Numbered from the stretch's first letter, positions 1 to 5,988 are shown. The stretch is DNA of 9,897 bases from Nitrososphaerota archaeon (GCA_029785235.1 JAFMAA010000037.1:1-9897); one strand, 5' to 3'. The notes: generated by a model not told the origin, from the letters alone. Made by a program: numbers and translations.

Positions 1-657
1 AAGATTGCGACGAACCTGGTCCTACCGTTTAGGAAGAGGTACCTCCGGAGGTACAAGGACGGGAGCGAGCAGATGGAGAGGAGGCTGCTGAGCGTGGAGG
101 AGATGAGCAGGCTAGTGAGCTCGATAATGGACCCCAGGGACAGGGCGATCGCCCTCGTGTTCGCGAAGACGGGGATAAGGAGGAGGGAGCTCCTCAACCT
201 CGACGTGGACTCCATAGACTGGAGGGACGACTCGGTCAGGCTCAAGCCGACCCCCAAGAGGAGCAACAGGGTGGTGTTCTTCGACGAGGAGTGCGAGGTC
301 GCCCTCAAAAGGTGGCTGACGTACAGGGAGAGGCTGAAGCCCCGGACACCGGCGCTATTCATAAGCTACCAGAGCCTCACGAGGCTCGACAGGAGCAGCC
401 TGTACTCGGCGGTGACGAAGTATGCGGAAGCACTGGGGTTCCACAAGCCGAGCTCACCGAGGCTCGAGGACCACTTCGGGCCCCACTGCTTCCGGCACTA
501 CTTCACGACCTTCCTGCTCAGGAACGGGATGCCGAGGGAGTACGTCAAGGAGCTGAGGGGGGACAGCAGGAGGGAGGCCATCGACATCTACAACCACATC
601 GACAGGGAGGAGCTCAGGAAGAGCTACCTGGCGTGCGTGCCGAAGCTCAGAACCTAG
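1..657 (+). CDS. Tyrosine recombinase/integrase, 5' end cut off by window
   Basis: Site-specific DNA recombinase of the tyrosine integrase (XerA/phage integrase) family, expected to cut and rejoin DNA at attachment or resolution sites through a covalent 3'-phosphotyrosine. The frame is open from base 1 (24 codons before the first ATG at 73), so the N-terminal core-binding domain lies outside the window and only the catalytic domain is seen. Counting from the ATG at 73: TGIRRREL holds the first catalytic Arg (R36), a basic beta-hairpin around K62 supplies the Lys, PHCFRHY gives H138 and R141, and the nucleophile is Y173 in IYNHI. The usual second His of an LGH motif reads LRGD (D164), a variation that may still allow activity. 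Arg is encoded almost only by AGG. Its position at the edge of an unusual gene block suggests it belongs to an integrated element; a chromosomal Xer role cannot be excluded. Confidence 0.9.
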   Translation, partial: KIATNLVLPFRKRYLRRYKDGSEQMERRLLSVEEMSRLVSSIMDPRDRAIALVFAKTGIRRRELLNLDVDSIDWRDDSVRLKPTPKRSNRVVFFDEECEVALKRWLTYRERLKPRTPALFISYQSLTRLDRSSLYSAVTKYAEALGFHKPSSPRLEDHFGPHCFRHYFTTFLLRNGMPREYVKELRGDSRREAIDIYNHIDREELRKSYLACVPKLRT

Positions 658-823
658 GTTCATTGCGCCTCCGCCGGGAACATCCCATCCTAGCGTTTGG
701 GTATGGTACCATGTACGGACGGCGTCCTACCTCCTGGTTCGATGCGCGAGGCGGATGTTGAGGGTTGCGTGTGTGACGGATGGCCCATATGGTACGGTGA
801 CCCAGCCGACTTTCACAATGGGT

Positions 824-1567
824 TCAGGTCGAACCTGGTTTCGGGACGCCTCGGTTTCCGAGTCTTTGTAATCGTCTAAGCATGACGATTCCTTGGAAAA
901 TCGTCGCCATGCCTATGCCAAGTAGGAAAGAGTCTACATGTACCTGAGTGTTTATGGTGGGGTCTGCTGCGAGCACAAGAGTGACTGGGACTGCAATCAT
1001 TAGTGCCATCAAAACTGTGTATACTACCAAGAGAAACGCCCTCAACGCTCGCTTGTCCGTCGGCCTCAGTTGAGGCGTCTCTAACAGGGAACTTGGCTTC
1101 AACAGGCTCACGAGGTTTACGACTGAGAAGACAAGTATGATTCCGCCCACAGCAACGTCAAACCCAGAGACCCCAGACGAATATCGGAAGAGATGAGGAG
1201 AGATCTCCCAAATGTAATTGGCAAGAACGGCTGCGGATAGTGGACCAATCAACAGAAGCCGTGATCTGCTTCGCCTGACTCCGGTCGGAACTCGAGCGTT
1301 GAGAGCGAACCAGAAGAAAGGAAAAAAGAAGAGGGCGATGCTGCTCTCCCAAGAGTCGTACAAACCGATTGAGGTTGCAGCACCCCACCACTGCGATTGC
1401 GAGGCCTTCAGCGCCCCAAGATTTGAATCGCCAATAAGAAATGAAAGGAGGTTCAAAGCAATCAAGACTGCAAATTCCAGAATGACCCACTTGTAGAGTG
1501 GGTCTTCGGACGTGCCGAGGTCTGGAAGGTTGCCACCTGCTCTTTGATTTCGGAATCCGTCACTCAT
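824..1567 (-). CDS. Divergent rhomboid-like intramembrane serine protease, six membrane helices
   Basis: Probable rhomboid-family protease, which cleaves substrates inside or next to membrane helices using a Ser-His dyad. I count six hydrophobic segments (residues of the 247-aa product from ATG 1567): about 26-46, 77-90, 101-121, 134-156, 174-200 and 212-232. This is the minimal rhomboid topology. GVSG (132-135, S134) sits at the start of helix 4 exactly as the rhomboid GxSG, and H210 begins helix 6 in HVDSFLLG, matching the family pattern H-x3-F-x2-G. The oxyanion His/Asn of helix 2 is not recognisable, so it is divergent. A TTG six bases upstream (1573) is an alternative start; no strong ribosome binding site decides. 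It is the last gene of the ubiquitin-like cassette, 27 bases after the secreted protein gene, which could encode its substrate. The alternative is a generic six-helix membrane protein with chance motifs. Confidence 0.62.
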   Translation of the reverse strand: MSDGFRNQRAGGNLPDLGTSEDPLYKWVILEFAVLIALNLLSFLIGDSNLGALKASQSQWWGAATSIGLYDSWESSIALFFFPFFWFALNARVPTGVRRSRSRLLLIGPLSAAVLANYIWEISPHLFRYSSGVSGFDVAVGGIILVFSVVNLVSLLKPSSLLETPQLRPTDKRALRAFLLVVYTVLMALMIAVPVTLVLAADPTINTQVHVDSFLLGIGMATIFQGIVMLRRLQRLGNRGVPKPGST

Positions 1568-1594
1568 CGGCAACCGAATTCGTCAGATAATACC

Positions 1595-2371
1595 TCAGAC
1601 GGCCTCAGTCCGTCTCCTCAGGATAAGGAAGGATATCACCAGTGTCAGCGCGGCCATCGCGAACGGAAAGGTCTGGTCCATACCGAATGCGCCGATTTGG
1701 CTTGGATTGGTACTTATGTTCGGTAGCTCGTCAGTGATGCTGCTGGGCAGATTGGTAAAGACCCAGGTGAGGAAACCATCCAGAGCGGAGACCGCGGTCC
1801 CCTTGATGAACCAGTATATTGCGCTCAGTACATCGGCGTAACAGGCGTCTCCACAGATGGACTGGAGCTTCCCGAGTTCCAGTCCGTCGTTAAGCTCACT
1901 AGTCACTTGGAACGATGCCTTGTACAGAGTGCCATCGAGGGCGAAGCCCACAAGCATAACCTCGGCCGACAAGATGAATGCCTTCTCGTAGAAGTTGGTA
2001 GCTGAGGCGGAATCATTGGGATGGTTGTTATACTGAACTGCAGCGGTAATGAGGTCGTTGTACGCCCCTACAATTGGTGCGAATGTCAACAACACACTGC
2101 ACTCCCCGGAATCGACAGTAATCGGTTTGAAGTCGGTTCCGAAGGCTTGGTTAAGGTCCTGTTCGACGATTCCTCCCCCTTGGACGACGGAAATGACAGC
2201 CTGGCAATCGCTGCCTTGAGCCGGACGCCAGGACGCGATATCGGCAACCATCTCCCCGACAGGATTACCCGATGCTGAGACTGGAGAGACTCTTCCCCAT
2301 GGGATGAGGAGCAAGCCCAGTACTACAGTTACCAGTAGGATGTTCCTTGCGGCCGGTCTGCGTCCTACCAA
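1595..2371 (-). CDS. Secreted/type I membrane protein with signal peptide and C-terminal anchor
   Basis: Unknown function. The 258-aa product has an arginine-rich n-region (GRRPAAR), a hydrophobic stretch at about 10-25 and a plausible cleavage site near residues 32-36 (VSASG), then an external domain with exactly four Cys (56, 91, 173, 177), which could make two disulfides. A C-terminal hydrophobic helix (about 235-251) is followed by the basic tail RRRTEAV, like archaeal surface proteins anchored or processed at the C terminus. I choose the TTG at 2371 because a very strong purine-rich site GGGAGGGGGG (2388-2379) lies 7 bases before it, and because it places the basic n-region at the N terminus. 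A GTG at 2413 would add 14 residues. The start overlaps the preceding E1 stop by 7 bases, which implies translational coupling. Type I topology, next to a rhomboid-like gene, makes it a candidate substrate of that protease (inference). Confidence 0.8.
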   Translation of the reverse strand: MVGRRPAARNILLVTVVLGLLLIPWGRVSPVSASGNPVGEMVADIASWRPAQGSDCQAVISVVQGGGIVEQDLNQAFGTDFKPITVDSGECSVLLTFAPIVGAYNDLITAAVQYNNHPNDSASATNFYEKAFILSAEVMLVGFALDGTLYKASFQVTSELNDGLELGKLQSICGDACYADVLSAIYWFIKGTAVSALDGFLTWVFTNLPSSITDELPNISTNPSQIGAFGMDQTFPFAMAALTLVISFLILRRRTEAV

Positions 2372-3714
2372 ACCGGGTCCCCCCTCCCGAGCTCCAAGCC
2401 ACAGATTGAGCACCCACCTTTACGTTCCAACAGCACAGGCGTAAGCGTGCCAGAATTGCCGTCGAATTGAAGGGCGTTAGGTATCAGCTCCCTCCTGGAA
2501 AAGCCGGTCAGAATGTGGAGGACCTCGGTGACCGCCGCGGATGCTAGGACCCCGTTGAAGCTCACAACCTGGGCATGTTGGTCGCTCTGGTCGATGTAAG
2601 TCGGTCCGCGGCCACCAGTCTCTTTGTCCAGTGCCGCCGGCGTAATTAGCTGCGCGCACCATAGGCAAGCCTCGCCGGGAATCAAATCGTAGACCTGGCC
2701 GCTGATTACCTTGGCTTTGCCGACGGCGGTGGGCTCGGGGACGATCGACACGCCGATGTCGATGTAAGGAATCAGGTACCTCCAAGCAAAGTCCTGGATT
2801 TCTCTGCGAGCAGCTAGGGTGTCGACGCACCCGACCATGACGTCACACTCTTTCAGAGCCGCGAGGGCTTCGTCCGATGGGAACCGGTTGTTGCAAACAG
2901 ACACTTGTACGAAGGGATTGGATGCTTGCACGAGACGTTCCATGACTATGGTCTTCAAGGTGCCATGTGCAGCGTCAGCTGGAACCGCGCCTACCAACCG
3001 ATGGCGGTTCACCTCCTCTACTGCGTCGTCGTCGACCAGAACTAGTTTTCCCACTCCGAGGAGCGCCAATTGCTGTACGACGTGGGAACCCCCTCCCCCG
3101 AGTCCTATGACACCCACAGTGGATGCGGAGAGCAGGCGCTGGCCTTCCTCACCCAGCAGGAGTCTCTGCCTAGAATACATCCGCTCCCCAAACCCACGTC
3201 GAGTCCGTGGAGGCGGCTCGAGCCTGACCGGGTCGGAGACCCACCTAGACTGGTTGACTTCAAGAGGTCTTTTCTGACCGGGTAGCCAGACAAGACCTGA
3301 GACGGAGCCGTTCTTTCCAATGACGACCGTCCCGTGGGGACGGTCCGGAATCGCCGTTCGGAACGCCGAGCACAACAGCTCTCCGTTCTGACGGTCCACA
3401 ACCGACAAGGTTGGGTTCGATTTGGCCCCATGCGAATGTATGATCAGGAGACCGAGCTTCGCCCTCGTCGCTCTTTCAATCGCATGGACGTTGATTCTCG
3501 CGCTCCAGGATGTACCATTCCTGTCTCTGGTGTACTCGGATTCAGGCACCACCAAAAGCGAGGAAATCAGCAAGACGTGCCTGTCCGCAAGGCCGGCGTA
3601 TCCTATCGACGCAAAAGCCACCCGCTCTTCTCCGGGGGCAACTACACTGTCCCACAGCATCCTTCCCTCGCTGCTTGGGATGCGGAGCTCCACTCGGCTA
3701 ACTAGCTTGGGCAA
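2365..3714 (-). CDS. JAB/MPN metallopeptidase fused to E1-like (ThiF/MoeB/HesA) adenylating enzyme
   Basis: Two-domain 449-aa enzyme. Residues about 1-150 form a JAB/MPN isopeptidase: an acidic pair E29/E30, then HSH (H93, H95) and SVVD (S104, D107), the JAMM zinc site, with one extra residue between HSH and SVVD. Such domains remove or mature ubiquitin-like proteins. Residues about 180-449 are an E1 superfamily adenylating domain: GLGGGGS (204-210) for ATP, the acidic run DDD (228-230), NRHR (236-239), K254 and D298, and a zinc site of CLWC (350-353) plus CSIC (435-438). It should adenylate the C terminus of the ubiquitin-like protein encoded just upstream. No Cys is present between 354 and 434, where related enzymes carry the thioester Cys in the crossover loop. 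The TTG start at 3714 overlaps the E2 gene by 17 bases; an in-frame stop lies just before it, and a GTG at 3693 is the next choice. JAB-E1 fusions beside multiubiquitin and E2 genes are a known bacterial arrangement. Confidence 0.9.
   Translation of the reverse strand: MPKLVSRVELRIPSSEGRMLWDSVVAPGEERVAFASIGYAGLADRHVLLISSLLVVPESEYTRDRNGTSWSARINVHAIERATRAKLGLLIIHSHGAKSNPTLSVVDRQNGELLCSAFRTAIPDRPHGTVVIGKNGSVSGLVWLPGQKRPLEVNQSRWVSDPVRLEPPPRTRRGFGERMYSRQRLLLGEEGQRLLSASTVGVIGLGGGGSHVVQQLALLGVGKLVLVDDDAVEEVNRHRLVGAVPADAAHGTLKTIVMERLVQASNPFVQVSVCNNRFPSDEALAALKECDVMVGCVDTLAARREIQDFAWRYLIPYIDIGVSIVPEPTAVGKAKVISGQVYDLIPGEACLWCAQLITPAALDKETGGRGPTYIDQSDQHAQVVSFNGVLASAAVTEVLHILTGFSRRELIPNALQFDGNSGTLTPVLLERKGGCSICGLELGRGDPVW
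2379..2388 (-). promoter_or_regulatory. Strong ribosome binding site deciding a TTG start at 2371
   Basis: The minus strand reads GGGAGGGGGG, then 7 bases, then TTG at 2371. It lies inside the end of the JAB-E1 gene, so the secreted-protein gene can be translated by coupling to it. The upstream GTG at 2413 has no comparable site. Confidence 0.6.
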
Positions 3715-4060
3715 ATCGACTCATCGCGCTCTCTACGAAGACATACAAGGGATCAGAGGGGCTCCATTGGAAGTTGAATGAGTAGGTGTACCAGGTCTCC
3801 CCGTCCACCAAGGTCGAAGAGTAGTTGGGTACCCGGCCGCTTGCGAGGGTGATTGGATGTTTCACGCATCTCTGAACCGGGGTTTCCTGCGAAGCCGAGA
3901 GCACTAGGAGGAAGTCGGTGGTTCCGGGCATACACCCTGAGTCAGTTCTCAGACCCCTTATCCGAACCAGGGTGGTTCCGTTGGTCGCTTCCTTGGTCTC
4001 TACCTCAGGATAGAGCTCCCGGAGCTCTCTGACCCTCTTCTCGATGTCCGTTTCCCTAGC
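3698..4060 (-). CDS. Prokaryotic E2-like ubiquitin-conjugating protein (family E type), start not canonical
   Basis: Likely E2/UBC-fold carrier that takes the ubiquitin-like protein from the E1 and passes it to a target. The open frame encodes 120 residues: a helical start with LRELYPEVE, strand LVRIRG (31-36), GCMPGTTDFLLVL (42-54), a proline-led loop, HPITLASGRVP (68-78), GETWYTYSF (87-95) and WSPSDPLYVFVESAMSRF (99-116). The pattern of D-x-LL, P-I-x-L-A-x-G, W-x3-S and W-x3-D-x-L resembles my recollection of Pfam Prok-E2_E proteins next to multiubiquitin genes. C43 and C65 are the only cysteines and so the catalytic candidates. There is no ATG, GTG or TTG before the ATG at 3931, which would give only 77 residues and lose C43, yet the domain clearly continues upstream to the stop at 4061-4063. 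A rare start, a +1 shift from the preceding gene, or a sequence error must be involved. The 5' boundary given is the frame limit, not a proven start. Confidence 0.6.
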   Translation of the reverse strand, partial: ARETDIEKRVRELRELYPEVETKEATNGTTLVRIRGLRTDSGCMPGTTDFLLVLSASQETPVQRCVKHPITLASGRVPNYSSTLVDGETWYTYSFNFQWSPSDPLYVFVESAMSRFAQAS

Positions 4061-4292
4061 TCACCGTTCCTCCGGGTACTGCCAGGAACTTCTCGTTCTC
4101 GTGGATTTCAATCTGTTCGTTGTCACCGATTGGGACCTTGTTCGTCCCCCGCAGCTCATAGAGAATGCTGCTCGCGGGAACCCCAGCCTTGTTCTTGATC
4201 TGCAACCCGGTCACCGTGCGCGTGTCGAACGTGACGGGCTTGTCGTTCACCAGTATTGTTATGGGTCTCGTCAATTGGTTAGTTTGCTCCAT
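4056..4292 (-). CDS. Ubiquitin-like protein, single multiubiquitin-type domain
   Basis: 78-aa beta-grasp protein of the prokaryotic multiubiquitin-domain type (Pfam Multi_ubiq), here one copy. Recognisable elements are the first hairpin PITILVNDKPVTFD (10-23), TVTGLQIKNKAGVP (26-39), which matches the family's 'TG.qI...AG.p' segment, the central YELRG, and the terminal strand EKFLAVP (67-73). The tail is GGTVS: Gly74-Gly75 followed by three residues that could be trimmed to expose diglycine. I take the ATG at 4292 because GGGAGG (4305-4300) lies 7 bases upstream; an in-frame TTG at 4322 would add ten residues. It follows the 69-aa membrane protein gene by 33 bases and abuts the E2 frame. It would be the modifier that the E1 activates. 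The beta-grasp fold could in principle be a sulfur carrier, but the E2 and JAB neighbours favour conjugation. Confidence 0.75.
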   Translation of the reverse strand: MEQTNQLTRPITILVNDKPVTFDTRTVTGLQIKNKAGVPASSILYELRGTNKVPIGDNEQIEIHENEKFLAVPGGTVS

Positions 4293-4299
4293 GGTTTCA

Positions 4300-4305
4300 C
4301 CTCCC
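4300..4305 (-). promoter_or_regulatory. Ribosome binding site fixing the ubiquitin-like start at 4292
   Basis: The minus strand reads GGGAGG followed by TGAAACC and ATG. This ideal spacing favours the internal ATG over the in-frame TTG at 4322. Confidence 0.6.
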
Positions 4306-4325
4306 GGAAGTCGTGCCTCCAAGCA

Positions 4326-4535
4326 TCAAAACAGCCCCGCTGCCGCCATCACGGTCACGAGAAAAGATATAATGAAGAAGAACCCAAGTATCCCTACCGC
4401 GTTCTCGTAGAGCCATCCGCCTAACTCGCCGACCGCGCTAACGATGTCGTCGAAGTATTTCGCGAGGGCGATGAAGAGCAGGATGACGGCGAGAAGCACG
4501 GTTAGAGTCGATGAGACATCGTAGACACCACTCAT
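4326..4535 (-). CDS. Small two-helix membrane protein, first gene of the ubiquitin-like cassette
   Basis: I do not recognise this 69-aa protein. It has two hydrophobic segments, about residues 9-26 (STLTVLLAVILLFIALAKYF region) and 46-69 (from AVGILGFFF to the C-terminal AAAGLF), joined by an acidic loop with DDIVSAVGELGGWLYE. Both termini are short, so it is essentially a membrane hairpin. The ATG at 4535 is supported by GGAGG (4548-4544) 8 bases upstream. It precedes the ubiquitin-like gene by 33 bases and follows a TATA-like promoter at 4627-4636, so it is probably the operon's first gene. A membrane partner, anchor or small pore-like effector for the ubiquitin-like system is possible, but nothing in the sequence proves it. 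Lys26 (in LAKYF) lies at the end of the first helix. Confidence 0.72.
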   Translation of the reverse strand: MSGVYDVSSTLTVLLAVILLFIALAKYFDDIVSAVGELGGWLYENAVGILGFFFIISFLVTVMAAAGLF

Positions 4536-4626
4536 GGGACCGTCCTCCAGTCGGCCAAGCCTTCTTCAGCCGCTGACGTGCAACGCCATTCGAATCCCGT
4601 CAAGCTACTGGAGATTTTTGCAGCTC

Positions 4627-4636
4627 CTTAATAAAG
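4627..4636 (-). promoter_or_regulatory. TATA-like promoter for the ubiquitin-like operon
   Basis: The minus strand reads CTTTATTAAG in an AT-rich part of the 215-base gap 4536-4750. An archaeal start about 25 bases downstream would fall near 4605, giving a leader of about 70 bases before the 69-aa gene. The element is partly self-complementary, but no plus-strand gene follows. The rest of the gap shows nothing else I recognise. Confidence 0.4.
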
Positions 4637-4750
4637 TATGTCCCATTGCACATCTATTGAGCAGTTGTCTCCGTCTACTGTCGAAATCTGTTGGACCTAA
4701 TTGATTTTGATACAGAGAGAGCGCATTTCGAGTACGACAATGTAGGGCCC

Positions 4751-5533
4751 TTATGCAGCTTGTTCTGGTCCAGAAGTCCCTGCCTTGTTCTGCAGGAAGT
4801 GCATCAAGGGCTCTGATAGGCCAGTTAGCGATTTCACTGCTATGATTGTGCTACCTCGGGTGAGATAGTAGCTTCGGCGCGGCCATGGGTCGCCCATCGC
4901 CTCATGGAAGGGACAGAACGAACCGGTACCAAAATCCCCACACTGGGACTTAATTGAGGCGCTGCACTGGGAATAACCGCCGGACGATGAGAGTAAAGAC
5001 GAATTCCCACCGGCTTCCGTCTCGTAAATGACGGGACATATGACATATCCCAGGCGTGGGATGTCGTGTTCTGAACACTCCCTGAGATGGACCAGACTGT
5101 CTTCTTCTCTGCTTTCGAAGAAGATGGCCTTCGACGCCAACCGTGGGAGCTGCCTTAGAGGTTGAGTAGGCAAAAGGGCCCTTACTTGTACGAGGAATCC
5201 AGTAGGTCCTTCCATTCGTTGCGCGACTTTGGGTGCGGTTGGAAGGTAGAAGGAATCTTCAGTGATACCAACGAACCCAAGCTCGGCAATCTTGGAGGCG
5301 GCCGCCTCAGACACGGCTCTTCCCTCACGGGTATGGGGGCCACCACTGAATACCCTGCGATCTCTTGGCCCAAGGACACTGGATACAATCGGATCAAATT
5401 TCGTTAGGAACACGTCGAGGAGTTGTTCCGGCGTCTTTACGATAACTAGTTCAAGGAGATCTCTAATCGGCTTCAGGCCTGCGGCATCAACCCTGTCCGC
5501 GTCCGCTTTCAATTCGCCGCCGCTTCGGGGCAT
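4751..5533 (-). CDS. Hypothetical protein with C-terminal Cys/His cluster
   Basis: I do not recognise this 260-aa protein. The first half is mixed helical (RDLLELVIVK, EQLLDVFLTKFDPIV). A central part (about 110-170) has hydrophobic strands such as KAIFFES and GYVICPVIY. A Ser/Gly-rich stretch carries C190, C198, C207 and H210 (SQC, SQC, SFCPFH), spaced like a possible zinc site; C153 and C166 lie before it. No signal peptide or membrane helix is clear. A TATA-like TTTAAAT (5543-5537) sits only 3 bases before the ATG at 5533, so transcription may start inside the codons given; a TTG at 5512 lies about 28 bases past the box and may be the true leaderless start. It lies between the regulator gene and the ubiquitin-like operon on the same strand. 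It could be a substrate, sensor or unrelated cargo. Confidence 0.7.
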   Translation of the reverse strand: MPRSGGELKADADRVDAAGLKPIRDLLELVIVKTPEQLLDVFLTKFDPIVSSVLGPRDRRVFSGGPHTREGRAVSEAAASKIAELGFVGITEDSFYLPTAPKVAQRMEGPTGFLVQVRALLPTQPLRQLPRLASKAIFFESREEDSLVHLRECSEHDIPRLGYVICPVIYETEAGGNSSLLSSSGGYSQCSASIKSQCGDFGTGSFCPFHEAMGDPWPRRSYYLTRGSTIIAVKSLTGLSEPLMHFLQNKAGTSGPEQAA

Positions 5534-5536
5534 TCG

Positions 5537-5543
5537 ATTTAAA
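5537..5543 (-). promoter_or_regulatory. TATA box for the 260-aa gene
   Basis: TTTAAAT on the minus strand, within CCTTTAAATC, is close to the archaeal TATA consensus, and the 89-base gap 5534-5622 is AT-rich. Expected transcription start is near 5514, at or just before the in-frame TTG at 5512, suggesting leaderless expression. Confidence 0.45.
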
Positions 5544-5622
5544 GGAATTGGGAATTCATCTGGTCTTGAGCTCCTTGTTGAGATATTGCTGAAAAAGATG
5601 AAGAAAAAACGGGAAGGGCGAC

Positions 5623-5988
5623 TTACTTGGATGACAGTTCCTTGAGCTTGTCCGCGAAGAGCTGTTTCAGGCCAGCACCTTCAAGGAACCTGTGTCCGGC
5701 GGAGCCCACCTTGTAGACCGGGAAGACTCTGCCATTCTCCATTCTTGCCTCTTTCTTGATGAAATCTTTGTCCTCTAGAACCTTGAGATGATGCGCTAAC
5801 GTATCTTCTATGGATGTGCTCTCGTCCAAGTAGGAATTCGCAAAACCTTTGATTTCACTGTAGGTGAGTGAATGGTTAGGACGAGCTAGAGTGTCGGAGG
5901 CATATATGGCCAGAAGCGCTAGCAGCCTAATGGGATTACCGACGAGTTTGAAATCCTCTGTCCACTGTGCTAGCTCTTTATCATTCAT
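5623..5988 (-). CDS. ArsR-like winged helix-turn-helix transcriptional regulator
   Basis: 121-aa DNA-binding protein of the archaeal ArsR-like winged-helix type. From the ATG at 5988: helix 1 FKLVGNPIRLLALLAIYA (13-30) carries the typical 'lgnp.Rl.iL..l' opening, LTYSEIKGFA (41-50) begins the helix-turn-helix, IEDTLAHHLKVLEDKDFIKKE (60-80) is the recognition helix and start of the wing ('HLk.LE...lI'), and RVFPVYKVGSAGHRFL (87-102) is the wing return. The C terminus is a short basic helix. No Cys metal site is visible, so the signal sensed is unknown. A TTG at 6048 would add 20 residues and could be a leaderless start. An 8-base inverted repeat at 6081-6109, adjoining a TATA-like element, is a plausible autoregulatory operator. 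The gene precedes the 260-aa gene by 89 bases and may control the block downstream. Confidence 0.85.
   Translation of the reverse strand: MNDKELAQWTEDFKLVGNPIRLLALLAIYASDTLARPNHSLTYSEIKGFANSYLDESTSIEDTLAHHLKVLEDKDFIKKEARMENGRVFPVYKVGSAGHRFLEGAGLKQLFADKLKELSSK

Noticed and set aside
738..760. GGTTCGATGC resembles a tRNA T-loop, near the integrase end
   Set aside because: No paired T-stem, anticodon arm or acceptor stem can be built around it, so I do not call a tRNA or an attachment site.
291..761. A 156-codon plus-strand open frame inside the integrase
   Set aside because: It overlaps the catalytic integrase frame and is rich in Gly, Arg, Glu and Gln, without domain signs.
11..839. The 10-mer CGAACCTGGT occurs at 11-20 and 830-839, flanking the integrase
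   Set aside because: It is short, the first copy is within integrase codons, and there is no extension on either side. A chance repeat in 10 kb is likely.
821..840. Overlapping small palindromes (GGTTC-5-GAACC and CAGGT-3-ACCTG) at the 3' end of the rhomboid-like gene
   Set aside because: Only 5-base arms and no following T-run, so too weak for a terminator or operator call.
2819..3277. A 152-codon plus-strand open frame opposite the JAB-E1 gene
   Set aside because: It is a shadow of the E1 nucleotide-binding region; Ser/Thr/Arg-rich and without support.
5262..5645. A 127-codon plus-strand open frame opposite the 260-aa gene
   Set aside because: It is the antisense of a better-supported gene, Ser/Arg-rich in the manner of shadow frames, with no ribosome binding site or recognisable domain.
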